In this document: positions 52,369-60,708 of the stretch, piece after piece
Layout of the letters: each line of letters opens with the position of its first letter
How positions within the stretch are numbered: position 1 is the first letter of the stretch
Assembly (NCBI RefSeq): GCF_900184945.1
Contig: NZ_FXYF01000015.1
Span: forward strand, 1 to 64,000
Direction of reading: 5' to 3'
Source: Antarctobacter aquimaris
GTDB lineage: Bacteria; Pseudomonadota; Alphaproteobacteria; Rhodobacterales; Rhodobacteraceae
Length of the DNA: 64,000 nucleotides
The notes under the pieces: model-generated
Database searches by the model: none
What the model was told of the DNA's origin: nothing
The model's input: only the letters and a program-made list of their open reading frames with translations
Program-made: the position numbers and the translations under genes

Positions 52369-54828
52369 TCAGGTGCCGCGCGGCTTGGCCCGCAGCGTCG
52401 GATCAGCCTGGGTCGGGTCCTCGGGCCAGGGATGGCGCGGGTACTGCGCGCGCATGTCCTTGCGCACATCGGCGTAGGAGCCGGCCCAGAACCCCGGCAG
52501 GTCCAGGGTGGTCTGCACCGGCCGCTGCGCCGGCGACAGCAGGGTGACCCGCAGCGGCGTGCGGCCCACCATCGGGTGCGTGGTCTGGCCGAACATCTCC
52601 TGCAGGCGCAGGCTGATCTCCGGGTGGTCGCCGGAATAATCGATCGGGATCTGTCGGCCGAGCGGCGTGGTGAACTGCGCCGGGACGCCTGCGTCGAGCG
52701 CCTGCATCTGGCCCCAGTCGAGCCGCGCGCGCAGCGGTTGCAGCAGGTCGAAGCGTTTCCAGTCGGCGGCGGTCTTCACGCCGCCGAGGTAGGGCAGCAG
52801 CCAGTCCTCGATGCTGTCGAGCAGAGCCTCGGGCGCCATGTCGGGCAGGTCCTGCCCGGCCTCGCGCGCCAGCGCGACGCGGGCGGTGAAGCGGCGCGCG
52901 GCATCCGACAGGGTCAGGCCGAGGTCGCGCACCCCGTCGAGCATGGCGCGGGCCACGGCATCCTCCGGGGCGTCCTTCCAGATGCGGTCATCGAGGGCGA
53001 GCGCGCCGAACCGTTCCTGCTGACGGGCGATCACCCGGCGGTCGCGTTTCGACCATTCGCAGAGGTCCTGCCACTGGATCTGGTCGGCGAAGAGGTCGCG
53101 GATCTCGGCGAGCGAGATGGCGATGGCCTGGCGGATCCTGGCCTCACGCGGGTTGCCGTCGGTGTCCGTGACCACGATCAGGCGTTCGCCGGCGAGCGGG
53201 TCGTGATCGTCCATCACCGCGCCCTTGCCGCCGGACAACTGGTAGCGCGCGGCCTCGCCCTTGCGGCGCAGGCCGATGCGGTCCGGGTAGGCGAGCGCCG
53301 CAAGTTCAGCAGAGGAGAGAGGTGATTTATTTTCAGAGGCTTGGCCGCGTGTGTTGATAGCCTGCGTCAGGCGGCGCGCCTCGGTGCGGATGCGGTCGAG
53401 CGCGGCGCGGTTGATCTGGGCGCTGTGGCGCTCGGCAAACCGGCGCGGATCGGCAACCGCCTCGAGCCGCAGGGACAAGTCTGTGGATGCACCTGTGAGT
53501 GGATCGCGATCGGACAAGATCGCGGCCAGGTTTACGGCCTTTGGGCCACCGATTTGCATCATATGGGCAAGTCTCGGGTGCAGCGGCAGGGCGGACAACT
53601 CGCGTCCATGCGGCGTGATCCGGTTGTCTGTGTCCAGCGCGCCAAGCATTCTCAGCAAAGCCTGCGCTTCGGCGAAGGCGCCTTCGGGTGGCGGCGTCAG
53701 GAACGGGATCTGCCCCGGTTCCGCGCCCCAGAGCGCCAGTTCCAGCGCCAGGTTCGCCAGGTCGGCGGATTCGATTTCCGCGGGTGGGAAAGGGCTTAGG
53801 CCGCCTTCTTCACCCTTTGTCCAAAGCCGGTAGGCGGTGCCCGGCGCGACCCGGCCGGCACGTCCGGCGCGCTGCGTCGCCTCGGCGCGGGTCACACGCT
53901 CGGTCACCAGCCGGGACATGCCGGAGCCGGGATCGAACCGCGCGCGGCGGGCGCGGCCGCCGTCCACCACCACGCGGATGTCCTCGATGGTGAGCGAGGT
54001 TTCGGCGATCGAGGTGGCGAGTACCAGCTTGCGGCCTGATGCCTTCGGGCGGATGGCGGCGCGCTGGGCGGCAAGGTCCATGGCGCCGAACAGCGGGCGC
54101 AGGTGGGTGTCGGGCGGCAGGCGGGGCCGCAGCAAGGCCTCGGTGCGGCGGATCTCGCCCTCGCCCGGAAGGAAGGCGAGGATGCCGCCGTCGGTTTCGG
54201 CGTGAGCCGTGAGGATCAGCTCGGCCATGGCTGCGTCGAAACGGGCGCCTTTTGGCACCGGCCGGGACAACCAGCGGGTGTCAACCGGGTAGGCGCGGCC
54301 TTCGGACGTGACAACCGGGGCTGATATAAGGTCGGCAACCGGCTGGGCATCCAGCGTTGCGGACATGACCAGCAGGACCAGGTCGTCGCGCAGGGCACCG
54401 GCGATCTCGAGGCAGAGCGCAAGGCCAAGGTCGGCGTTGAGCGAGCGTTCGTGGAACTCGTCGAACAGCACCGCGCCGATGCCTGTCAACTCGGGGTCGG
54501 ACTGGATCATGCGGGTGAGGATGCCCTCGGTCACGACCTCGATCCGGGTCGCCCTGGAGGTCTTCGATTCGCCCCGGATGCGGTAGCCGACGGTCTTACC
54601 CGGTTCTTCACCCAGCTGTTCGGCCAGGCGCTGGGCGGCGGCGCGGGCGGCCAAGCGGCGCGGCTCCAGCATGACGATGCGGCCCCTGGTGAGATCCGCT
54701 TCGAGCAGGGCGAGCGGGACGCGCGTCGTCTTGCCCGCGCCGGGGGGCGCTTGCAGGACGGCGCGGCCGTGGCTGCGCAATGCGGCGATCAAGTCAGGCA
54801 GGGCGTCGTCGATGGGCAGCGTGGTCAT
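52369..54828 (-). CDS. hrpB: ATP-dependent RNA helicase HrpB
   Basis: A DEAH-box helicase of 819 residues. Walker A is in QAPPGAGKTTRVPLALLEA, the DEAH box is a DEFH variant (VLFDEFHERSLNADLGLA), motif III reads VMSATLDAQPV, and motif VI is QRAGRAGRVAPG. C-terminal HrpB-specific blocks are GGKGAVMDDHDPLAGERL and PIDYSGDHPEISLRLQEMFG. In other bacteria it acts on RNA, but the precise function is not settled. The ATG at 54828 matches the family start. It is divergent from meaB with a GC-rich repeat between. Confidence 0.95.
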   Translation of the reverse strand: MTTLPIDDALPDLIAALRSHGRAVLQAPPGAGKTTRVPLALLEADLTRGRIVMLEPRRLAARAAAQRLAEQLGEEPGKTVGYRIRGESKTSRATRIEVVTEGILTRMIQSDPELTGIGAVLFDEFHERSLNADLGLALCLEIAGALRDDLVLLVMSATLDAQPVADLISAPVVTSEGRAYPVDTRWLSRPVPKGARFDAAMAELILTAHAETDGGILAFLPGEGEIRRTEALLRPRLPPDTHLRPLFGAMDLAAQRAAIRPKASGRKLVLATSIAETSLTIEDIRVVVDGGRARRARFDPGSGMSRLVTERVTRAEATQRAGRAGRVAPGTAYRLWTKGEEGGLSPFPPAEIESADLANLALELALWGAEPGQIPFLTPPPEGAFAEAQALLRMLGALDTDNRITPHGRELSALPLHPRLAHMMQIGGPKAVNLAAILSDRDPLTGASTDLSLRLEAVADPRRFAERHSAQINRAALDRIRTEARRLTQAINTRGQASENKSPLSSAELAALAYPDRIGLRRKGEAARYQLSGGKGAVMDDHDPLAGERLIVVTDTDGNPREARIRQAIAISLAEIRDLFADQIQWQDLCEWSKRDRRVIARQQERFGALALDDRIWKDAPEDAVARAMLDGVRDLGLTLSDAARRFTARVALAREAGQDLPDMAPEALLDSIEDWLLPYLGGVKTAADWKRFDLLQPLRARLDWGQMQALDAGVPAQFTTPLGRQIPIDYSGDHPEISLRLQEMFGQTTHPMVGRTPLRVTLLSPAQRPVQTTLDLPGFWAGSYADVRKDMRAQYPRHPWPEDPTQADPTLRAKPRGT

Positions 54829-54869
54829 GGCGCGCGTTATGCGGCAGGGCGCGCGGTTTGGGAAGCCGG

Positions 54870-54920
54870 AGCGAGGGGCCAGCCCCTCGCGCTCCCCGAG
54901 GTATTTTGCAAACCAAAGAA
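54870..54920. repeat. dispersed GC-rich repeat, copy F (inverted, short)
   Basis: Contains GAGGGGCCAGCCCCTC, CCCCGAGGTATTTTGC and AAACCAAAGAA. It matches the right side of copy D1 in orientation. It lies between the divergent hrpB and meaB genes, so it overlaps their promoter region. Confidence 0.75.
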
Positions 54921-54968
54921 GCCCGGGCCGGTCTGGACTTTTGCGCGGGGGCGCGGGAAGACAGGCGC

Positions 54969-55949
54969 ATGGATATCGACGATCTCAGGACCCGCATTCT
55001 GGCGGGCGAACGGCGGGCGCTGGCGCGGGCGATCACGCTGGTCGAAAGCGGGCGCGCGGATCATCGCGCGCAGGCGCTGGCGCTGCTGGAAGGGCTGAAG
55101 GGCCACGGGCGCGAGGCGCTGCGGGTGGGCCTGTCGGGAACGCCGGGGGTGGGCAAGTCGACCTTTATCGAGGCCTTCGGCATGATGCTGACGGCGCAGG
55201 GGCTGAAGGTGGCGGTGCTGGCGGTCGATCCGTCCTCCGCGCGGTCCGGCGGGTCGATCCTGGGCGACAAGACGCGGATGGAGCGGCTGTCGCGCGATCC
55301 GAATGCCTTTATCCGACCCTCGCCGTCGCAATCGCAACTGGGCGGGGTGGCGCGGCGCACGCGCGAGGCGATCGACCTCTGCGAGGCGGCGGGGTTTGAC
55401 GTGGTGCTGATCGAGACGGTCGGCGTCGGGCAGTCCGAGACCATGGTCGCCGAGATGTCGGACCTGTTCCTGTTGCTGCTCGCGCCAGCGGGCGGCGACG
55501 AGTTGCAGGGCGTCAAGCGCGGCATCATGGAGATGGCCGACATCCTGCTGGTCAACAAGGCCGATGGCGACCTCAAGGCAACGGCGATCCGGACCTGTGC
55601 GGACTATGCCGGCGCCATGCGGCTGCTGCGCAAGCGGCCGCAGGACCCGGAGGGGTTTCCCAAGGCGATGACCGTTTCGGCCAAGTCCGAGGACGGGCTG
55701 GCGCGGGCCTGGGAGGAAATGCAGGCGCTGGCGGCCTGGCGGCGCGAGACCGGGTATTTCGCGGCGCGCCGGGCCGAGCAGGCGCGGCACTGGTTCGAGG
55801 CGGAGGTGCGCGAGCGCCTGTTGGCCCGCCTGACCCGCGAACCGGTCAAGGGCGCGATGCAGGCGCTGGCGCGACAGGTCGAGGCGGGGGGGCTGACGCC
55901 TTCGGCGGCGGCCGAGGAATTCCTGCGCGATCATCTCCAGATGGGGTGA
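54969..55949 (+). CDS. meaB: methylmalonyl-CoA mutase-associated GTPase MeaB
   Basis: A G3E-family P-loop GTPase of 326 residues that protects and reloads adenosylcobalamin-dependent methylmalonyl-CoA mutase. P-loop GTPGVGKST at residues 57-65. Other motifs: VAVLAVDPSSARSGGSILGDKTRM, IETVGVGQSE and the guanine-specificity loop LLVNKADGD. The C-terminal dimerisation helices are complete. The start ATG at 54969 fits the family (MDIDDLRTRILAG). The mutase gene itself is not in the window. Confidence 0.94.
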   Translation: MDIDDLRTRILAGERRALARAITLVESGRADHRAQALALLEGLKGHGREALRVGLSGTPGVGKSTFIEAFGMMLTAQGLKVAVLAVDPSSARSGGSILGDKTRMERLSRDPNAFIRPSPSQSQLGGVARRTREAIDLCEAAGFDVVLIETVGVGQSETMVAEMSDLFLLLLAPAGGDELQGVKRGIMEMADILLVNKADGDLKATAIRTCADYAGAMRLLRKRPQDPEGFPKAMTVSAKSEDGLARAWEEMQALAAWRRETGYFAARRAEQARHWFEAEVRERLLARLTREPVKGAMQALARQVEAGGLTPSAAAEEFLRDHLQMG

Positions 55950-55981
55950 GCGCGAGGGGCGTGAGAGTTTGCATCGGGGAC

Positions 55982-56010
55982 TTGACGACTCCGGCGCATG
56001 TGCATATGCA
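55982..56010 (+). promoter_or_regulatory. candidate rpmB promoter
   Basis: TTGACG, a 17-base spacer and TATGCA, the latter inside the palindrome TGCATATGCA. A second candidate (TTGAAA, 16 bases, GATATT) starts at 56043. Either would drive rpmB. Confidence 0.4.
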
Positions 56011-56148
56011 CCGTCGAACCAGATTCCGGGCGCCCCCAATTCGTTGAAAACGGGCGGCGCCCTTTGATATTGGCAAGGCTGCCTGCGGTCTTGCAAGGAT
56101 GAGACCGGCGGGGTGCAAGCCTTGCCACCAGTGGATGAGGACGAAGCG

Positions 56149-56436
56149 ATGTCGCGTGTCTGTGAACTGACCGGCAAAGGCCCGATGACGGGCAACAACG
56201 TGAGCCACGCCAACAACAAGACCCGGCGTCGGTATTTGCCGAACCTGAACGATGTGACCCTGCAGTCCGAGACGCTGGGCCGTGGCGTCAAGCTGCGCAT
56301 CTCCGCGCACGCGCTGCGGTCGGTCGATCACCGCGGTGGGCTGGACAAGTTCCTGGCCAAGGCGAAGGACATCGAGCTGTCCGACCGCGCGCTGAAGGTC
56401 AAGAAAGAGATCAAGAAGGCACAGGCCGAGGCCTGA
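56149..56436 (+). CDS. rpmB: 50S ribosomal protein L28
   Basis: A 95-residue ribosomal protein of the large subunit. It starts [31 protein letters not shown], the L28 hallmark, and ends in a Lys-rich helix ([14 protein letters not shown]). The alphaproteobacterial length is as expected. The ATG at 56149 is chosen over an upstream in-frame start with no family similarity. A strong hairpin with T tract follows, so it is transcribed alone. Confidence 0.97.
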   Translation: MSRVCELTGKGPMTGNNVSHANNKTRRRYLPNLNDVTLQSETLGRGVKLRISAHALRSVDHRGGLDKFLAKAKDIELSDRALKVKKEIKKAQAEA

Positions 56437-56460
56437 TCGCCTTCCGAGGGACCGTGAGGG

Positions 56461-56497
56461 CAGCCTCGCACCGCAGGGTGTGGGGCTGTTTCCTTTT
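56461..56497 (+). terminator. Rho-independent terminator of rpmB
   Basis: A twelve-pair stem with wobble pairs, CAGCCTCGCACC / GGTGTGGGGCTG, and a GCAG loop, followed by TTTCCTTTT. Confidence 0.8.
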
Positions 56498-56539
56498 GTC
56501 GCTTGCGGTGGCGCGTGTGGCGCGCCTATATGCGCAACG

Positions 56540-56890
56540 ATGAGACAATACATTCGATCATTCGCAGGTGTTTTGCTCGCGGCCGTGCTGGCCGTGACGG
56601 GCCTGTCTGTCGCGCAGGCGCGCGGCCAGGCGGGGCCGGCGGGCGCCTTGGTGATCTGCCAGGGGCTGACCGTGGTGACCATCCTGGTCGACGCGGAAGG
56701 CCAGCCAGTCGAACAGGCGCACGTCTGCCCGGACGCGGCGCTGGCGCTGTTCGTCCATGTGGGGGACGCGGCTCCGCTGGTGTCTCGTGCCGTGGCCTGG
56801 GACGCGATCGCCTGGCCGGGGGCGGACAGTGTGGGAGTTGCGCAGTGGGGGCAGGCGGCGCGGGCGCGGGGGCCTCCGGTGGTGCTCTGA
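56540..56890 (+). CDS. small secreted Cys-containing protein next to a copper chaperone gene
   Basis: A 116-residue protein I do not recognise. It has a signal peptide (about residues 1-28, RSFAGVLLAAVLAVTGLSVAQA) and a mature part with two cysteines (GALVICQGL and QAHVCPDAALALF), which could form a disulfide or bind copper as in DUF2946-like proteins; that relation is a guess. It is 43 bases before the PCu(A)C gene on the same strand, so a role in periplasmic copper handling is plausible. ATG 56540 is used instead of an earlier GTG because it directly begins the signal peptide. Confidence 0.6.
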   Translation: MRQYIRSFAGVLLAAVLAVTGLSVAQARGQAGPAGALVICQGLTVVTILVDAEGQPVEQAHVCPDAALALFVHVGDAAPLVSRAVAWDAIAWPGADSVGVAQWGQAARARGPPVVL

Positions 56891-56933
56891 CAGTTCGACG
56901 ACCCAGACTGACAGAGACCCAAAGGACAAGATC

Positions 56934-57407
56934 ATGACACTGAAGACCCTTCTGGCCGGCGCCTGTGCGCTGGCACTTTCCACCCCTGCGTTTGCCGACA
57001 TCCTCGTCAAGGACGCCTATGCCCGCAGCTCCGGCCCCATGGCCAAGGCCGGTGCCGCCTTCATGGTGATCGAGAACACCGGAAGCGAGGACGATCGCCT
57101 TGTCGCCGCCGCCTCGGACAAGGCGGTGCGCGTCGAGTTGCACACCCACAAGGACATGGGCGAAGGCGTGATGCGGATGATGCAGGTCGAGGAAGGCTTT
57201 GCCATCCCGACCGGCGGCACGCACGAACTGATGCGCGGCGGCGACCACGTGATGTTCATGGGCCTGACCTCGCCCATGCTGGAGGGCGAGACCGTGACCG
57301 TCACCCTGACCTTCGAGAAGGCGGGCGAGATCGTGGTGGAGATCCCCGTCGACCTGGACCGTATGCCCGGGCAGGGCATGGGCCACGGCATGGGCGCGTC
57401 GAACTGA
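56934..57407 (+). CDS. periplasmic copper chaperone PCu(A)C
   Basis: A 157-residue exported protein that delivers Cu(I) to the CuA site of cytochrome c oxidase. Signal peptide 1-21 (LLAGACALALSTPAFA). The copper motif of the family is present: H70 and H72 with M80, then HELMRGGDHVMFMGL with H105 and M107. The C-terminal tail (MPGQGMGHGMG) is Met/His rich and may bind extra copper. AAAGGA precedes the ATG. The oxidase genes are not in the window. Confidence 0.92.
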   Translation: MTLKTLLAGACALALSTPAFADILVKDAYARSSGPMAKAGAAFMVIENTGSEDDRLVAAASDKAVRVELHTHKDMGEGVMRMMQVEEGFAIPTGGTHELMRGGDHVMFMGLTSPMLEGETVTVTLTFEKAGEIVVEIPVDLDRMPGQGMGHGMGASN

Positions 57408-57416
57408 GGGGCGGGC

Positions 57417-57435
57417 GGCGGGGGTGAACCCCGCC
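57417..57435. terminator. hairpin between the PCu(A)C and sirtuin genes
   Basis: Stem GGCGGGG / CCCCGCC with a five-base loop between two convergent stops. Confidence 0.6.
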
Positions 57436-58152
57436 CTACCGGAACGACAGGCGGCGCGCGCCGCCTGTCAGCAGCGCATCGACCCAGGCGGGGACGACCT
57501 CGGTCGCCGGGCCGATGTGGTGCCGGGTGAAGGCGCGCGAGACATCGGTGCGCTCCAAGTTCAGCTCCACCGTTTCGGCCCCGGCCATCGCCGCCTCGAC
57601 CACGAATCCCGCCGCCGGATAGACCTGCCCCGAGGTGCCGATCGCGGCGAAGATCGCGCAGCTGCCGAGGTGGTCGGCGATCGCGTCCATCTGGTAGGGC
57701 ATCTCGCCGAACCAGACGACATCGGGGCGCGTCGCGGGGGCGGCGCAGGCCGGGCAGGGGTCCGCGGGCGTCATCTCCAGCGGCGCGTCCCAGCGGTGGT
57801 CGCAGGCAGCGCAGAGCGCGCCGGCCAGGATCCCATGCATGTGCAACGCCCGCGCGCCGGCCTTTTCGTGCAGTCCGTCCACGTTCTGGGTGACGATCAC
57901 CACCTCGCCGGGCCAATCCCGTTGCAGCCGCGCCAGCGCCGCGTGGGCGGCATTGGGCACCGCTTTGGCCGCCTGTTTTCGGCGGGCGTTGTAGAAGGCA
58001 TGGACCAGCGCCGGGTCGCGGGCAAAGCCTTCGGGTGTCGCCACGTCTTCGATCCGGTGCTGGGACCACAGCCCGCCTGCATCGCGGAAGGTTCCCAGCC
58101 CGCTTTCCGCCGAAAGCCCGGCGCCGGTCAGGATCACGATCTTGTCGGCCAT
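57436..58152 (-). CDS. cobB: class III sirtuin, NAD-dependent deacylase
   Basis: Removes acetyl or succinyl groups from lysine using NAD. 238 residues. NAD-binding GAGLSAESGLGTFR starts at residue 10, TQNVDGLHE is at 88-96, and the catalytic His is H106 (LHMHGIL). Zinc cysteines are CAAC and CPAC. Tyr54 and Arg57 (HAFYNARR) form the Y-x-x-R pair that binds the succinyl carboxylate, so it probably also desuccinylates. The gene is divergent from the tyrosine phosphatase gene. Confidence 0.95.
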   Translation of the reverse strand: MADKIVILTGAGLSAESGLGTFRDAGGLWSQHRIEDVATPEGFARDPALVHAFYNARRKQAAKAVPNAAHAALARLQRDWPGEVVIVTQNVDGLHEKAGARALHMHGILAGALCAACDHRWDAPLEMTPADPCPACAAPATRPDVVWFGEMPYQMDAIADHLGSCAIFAAIGTSGQVYPAAGFVVEAAMAGAETVELNLERTDVSRAFTRHHIGPATEVVPAWVDALLTGGARRLSFR

Positions 58153-58198
58153 CTGTCCCCGCTTGTCCTGTTGCGCCCCGGCGGTTTACAGCAGGGGC

Positions 58199-58645
58199 AT
58201 GGCCTACCGTATCCTCTTTGTCTGCCTGGGCAACATCTGCCGCTCACCCGCCGCCGAGGCGGTGGTGCGCAGCAAGGCCGCCGCGCGTGGCGTCGCGCTC
58301 GATCTCGACAGCGCGGGGACCGGCGACTGGCACATCGGCAGCCCGCCTTACGGGCCGATGCAGCAGGCCGGCGCTGCGCGCGGTTACGACCTGTCGCCGC
58401 TCCGGGCGCGGCAGGTGAGCCGGGCGGATTTCGGGCGGTTCGACCTGATCGTCGCGATGGACGGGCAGAACCTGGCCGACCTGCGCCGCCTGGCAAGGAC
58501 CGGGGGCGCATCGCTGCGCCTGTTCACCGACTACGCGCCGCAGACCGGCGCCGACCACGTGCCTGACCCGTATTACACACGGGACTTTGACGGCGCGCTG
58601 GACCTGATCGAGGCTTGCGCCGAGGGTTTGCTGGATCAGCTGTAG
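58199..58645 (+). CDS. low-molecular-weight protein tyrosine phosphatase
   Basis: A 148-residue LMW-PTP. The P-loop CX5R(S) is C9 LGNIC R15 S16, and the general-acid Asp is in VPDPYYTRDFD. The length and Rossmann-like start (YRILFVCLGNICRSP) are typical. Such enzymes dephosphorylate tyrosine kinases of polysaccharide export, or arsenate in some cases. Neither a kinase nor an ars gene is near. Its 3' end overlaps a small gene on the opposite strand by 10 bases. Confidence 0.95.
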   Translation: MAYRILFVCLGNICRSPAAEAVVRSKAAARGVALDLDSAGTGDWHIGSPPYGPMQQAGAARGYDLSPLRARQVSRADFGRFDLIVAMDGQNLADLRRLARTGGASLRLFTDYAPQTGADHVPDPYYTRDFDGALDLIEACAEGLLDQL

Positions 58646-58815
58646 AGCTTGCGTGCGATGACCCAGGACACCGGCGCGGCGACGACAAAGCCGAGGGCGG
58701 CGGCGATCAGGATCGGCGTCAGGGTGTCATACCCTGCGACCAGAACCGCGATGATCGCCGACCCGGCGAGCGAGGTGGAAATCAACGAATAGAGAATGCT
58801 GGCAAGCCGGAACAT
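58636..58815 (-). CDS. 59-residue two-helix membrane protein
   Basis: A short protein beginning MFRLASILYSLISTSLAGSA and ending WVIARKLYS, with two hydrophobic helices (about residues 8-28 and 33-53). Small alphaproteobacterial proteins of this shape are often labelled CTP synthetase because of a pyrG neighbourhood, which is not an enzymatic assignment. It overlaps the phosphatase gene tail by 10 bases in convergent orientation. The start ATG at 58815 has GGGAGAGCCCC in front of it on the minus strand, a usable ribosome binding site. No function is known. Confidence 0.6.
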   Translation of the reverse strand: MFRLASILYSLISTSLAGSAIIAVLVAGYDTLTPILIAAALGFVVAAPVSWVIARKLYS

Positions 58816-58957
58816 GGGGCTCTCCCGTCAGGTTGTCCTTTGCCAGTCGCATAGGGGAATCGGAATGGGTCGGCCTTGATCCAGGTCAGCCAATCCTTGA
58901 TCGTATCGCGGGTGTCACGTAGTGTCACACCATCTTCCTCAAACCATTGGATCACAG

Positions 58958-59827
58958 ATGCGCAACGTCGTTTTCCTGTCGGTCTGCGCACTGGCCGTCG
59001 CGGCCTGCGACACGACGCAATATCTGGCCCAGAGCAGCCGCTCTGAGGCGCCCGAGATTTCCTGTCTGACCCGGCCGCAAGGCGGCTGTACCTTCAGCCT
59101 GTCGCCGCTGCGTGTCCTGAACGAGCCGGTCGAAATCCCCAAGCGCCCGTACAAGTTCTTTCCCACGGCAGAGCCGCTGCGCTTTGTCGATGCGCAGGGC
59201 GTCGACTGGACCGCGCCCGCCCGGACACTGACCGACGGCGCCTCGATCCCCACGATCTTCGTGGCCATCGTCGGCGATCCGACCTCGCCCAACTACATCA
59301 ACGCGGCTGCGGTGCACGATGCCTATTGCGGCGTCGGCAACGAGAAGGGGCCGAACTTCCGGCGCGCCAAGTGGCAGGATGTGCACGTCATGTTCTATGA
59401 CGGCCTGATTGTCGGAGGCACGGACGAAGTCCGCGCCAAGATCATGTTCGCGGCGGTCTGGCTGGGCGGTCCGCGCTGGGCCGAACCCTCCGGCGCGGTC
59501 GTGTCGACCCAGGGCCAGGCGGCGGGGCGGGGCGTGGCCTATGTCAACCAGCTGGAGCGGGTGCCGGTCTGGCGCATGCAGGAGGCCATGCGCAGGGCCA
59601 AGGCCTATATCGAGGGCAACCGGCCCAGCCTGCCGCGATTGATCCGCTTTCTCGAGACCGAGGAGCGCCGCATGCTGGAAGAGACCTTTGGCCTGGTCGA
59701 TGACGAGAATGGCGCGTGGACCTATCAGCCCCCGACCCCAGAAGAAGGGCACGAAGGCGGCGGAGTGGGCGGTCTTGCTCCGGCGGCGGGCGCGGTGGGC
59801 AACCCCGGATCGCCCGGCTCGATCTGA
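58958..59827 (+). CDS. DUF1353-type lipoprotein
   Basis: A 289-residue probable lipoprotein. The signal peptide ends in a lipobox (LAVAACD, Cys at about 17). The central part matches what I recall of DUF1353: TDGASIPTIFVAIVGDPTSPNYINAAAVHDAYC, with WQDVHVMFYDGL and GTDEVRAKIMFAAVWLGGPRW. DUF1353 also occurs in phage proteins, where its function is unclear. The C-terminal 40 residues are Gly/Ala rich and probably disordered. The start ATG 58958 begins the signal peptide exactly. Confidence 0.8.
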   Translation: MRNVVFLSVCALAVAACDTTQYLAQSSRSEAPEISCLTRPQGGCTFSLSPLRVLNEPVEIPKRPYKFFPTAEPLRFVDAQGVDWTAPARTLTDGASIPTIFVAIVGDPTSPNYINAAAVHDAYCGVGNEKGPNFRRAKWQDVHVMFYDGLIVGGTDEVRAKIMFAAVWLGGPRWAEPSGAVVSTQGQAAGRGVAYVNQLERVPVWRMQEAMRRAKAYIEGNRPSLPRLIRFLETEERRMLEETFGLVDDENGAWTYQPPTPEEGHEGGGVGGLAPAAGAVGNPGSPGSI

Positions 59828-60393
59828 GGTCCGGTCCGCGCAGGGCGCGCGCGGGATTGGTGGTCAGGCGTCGTTGCGACGGTCAAGCCGCGCGGGCAGC
59901 AATCAGCGCAGTCCATGTGGCGCCGGCCAGCGGACACGGGCGGCGCGCGCCTCTCAGCAAGGGGCCGTGCAGCTCGCGGGCCAGGGGGCACTGCGCCCGG
60001 GTCAAGGTCGAGTTCGACCAGCATGAGCCTGCGGGTGGACATGCAAAGGCTGGACTTCGGCCATCTCTTGAAACGGTCGTGATATCCCGCCCACCCGAGC
60101 TGCCAGGCCCTGCCCACGCCTGGGTGCGGCGGTCTGCCGGGGTGGGGCATCTGGCTGCGCGTCGATTTGCGGATCCAGTGGCGGACTTCCGGGTGTCTCG
60201 ACCCATTGCCCTGATTTCGAACAGAAAACGGTCTGATCAGCGCCTCCCGTCCCCCGCAACTCACGGTGGCGGATCCCCGTAGGTGGAGCGCCGGTTGGCT
60301 TAAACTCCGCAAAGCTGATCCGGATCAAGGCGGGGTCGGTACGCGCCGGGTTACCCTGAACCCATGCTGATTTCAGGCCTTTGGGGGGGAGCG
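59828..60393. other. 566-base region without a supported gene
   Basis: Open frames of 100-195 codons exist on both strands but are Arg/Pro/Ser-rich and overlap each other, which suggests they are composition artefacts. The right end holds an FNR-like box (60315-60328) in front of the gene at 60394. I see nothing else recognisable; a degraded gene cannot be excluded. Confidence 0.5.
60315..60328 (+). promoter_or_regulatory. FNR/FnrL-like box
   Basis: CTGATCCGGATCAA is a near-perfect match to the FNR consensus TTGAT-N4-ATCAA with one deviation (C for the first T), and its core TGATCCGGATCA is a perfect palindrome. It is centred about 42 bases upstream of 60363, which would fit a class II activated start just before the 60394 gene and the downstream cytochrome c gene. 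Confidence 0.65.
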
Positions 60394-60669
60394 ATGATCA
60401 CGCTGGACGATATCGAGGACATGACCTGTCTCACACGCGAAGAGATCGAGGCCGTGGCCGAACTGGGCCATCTGCCCGAGGTCAACGCGGCCTGCCTGGC
60501 CGACTACATCATGCATCAGCACCACGGGCCGGCGCGGGTGCAGGAGATGATCTGCGAGGACATCCGCGCGGCCTTGCACCGGGGGGACAAGACGCACGTG
60601 CGGGAGCTTTACGGCGTGCTGCACCACTTCCTCAAGGAGCACCCCGATGCCGCCCGGGGCGCCAGCTAG
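60394..60669 (+). CDS. uncharacterised 91-residue protein
   Basis: A small soluble, His-rich acidic protein (MITLDDIEDMTCLTREEIEA, with YIMHQHHGP, THVRELY and LHHFLKEHP). I do not recognise a family with certainty. The His-rich character suggests metal or heme-linked function. The start ATG 60394 is preceded by GGGGGGAGCG, whereas an in-frame ATG at 60364 has none. It lies 39 bases before a cytochrome c gene and behind an FNR-like box, so it is likely expressed under low oxygen. Confidence 0.7.
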   Translation: MITLDDIEDMTCLTREEIEAVAELGHLPEVNAACLADYIMHQHHGPARVQEMICEDIRAALHRGDKTHVRELYGVLHHFLKEHPDAARGAS

Positions 60670-60708
60670 GGCGCGGACAGGGCTCTGCCAGCGCAAGGAG
60701 GAGAGACC

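Noticed and set aside
55982-56148. A small open frame starting upstream of rpmB at 56113
   Set aside because: It is the in-frame extension of rpmB; the L28 family start is at 56149.
58876-58889. TTGATCCAGGTCAG, a possible second FNR box upstream of the lipoprotein gene
   Set aside because: The right half site deviates at two positions from ATCAA and the core is not a palindrome, unlike the box at 60315.
59716-60312. Overlapping frames of 188 and 195 codons on opposite strands
   Set aside because: Both overlap each other and the end of the lipoprotein gene, have biased composition and lack a ribosome binding site or family similarity.
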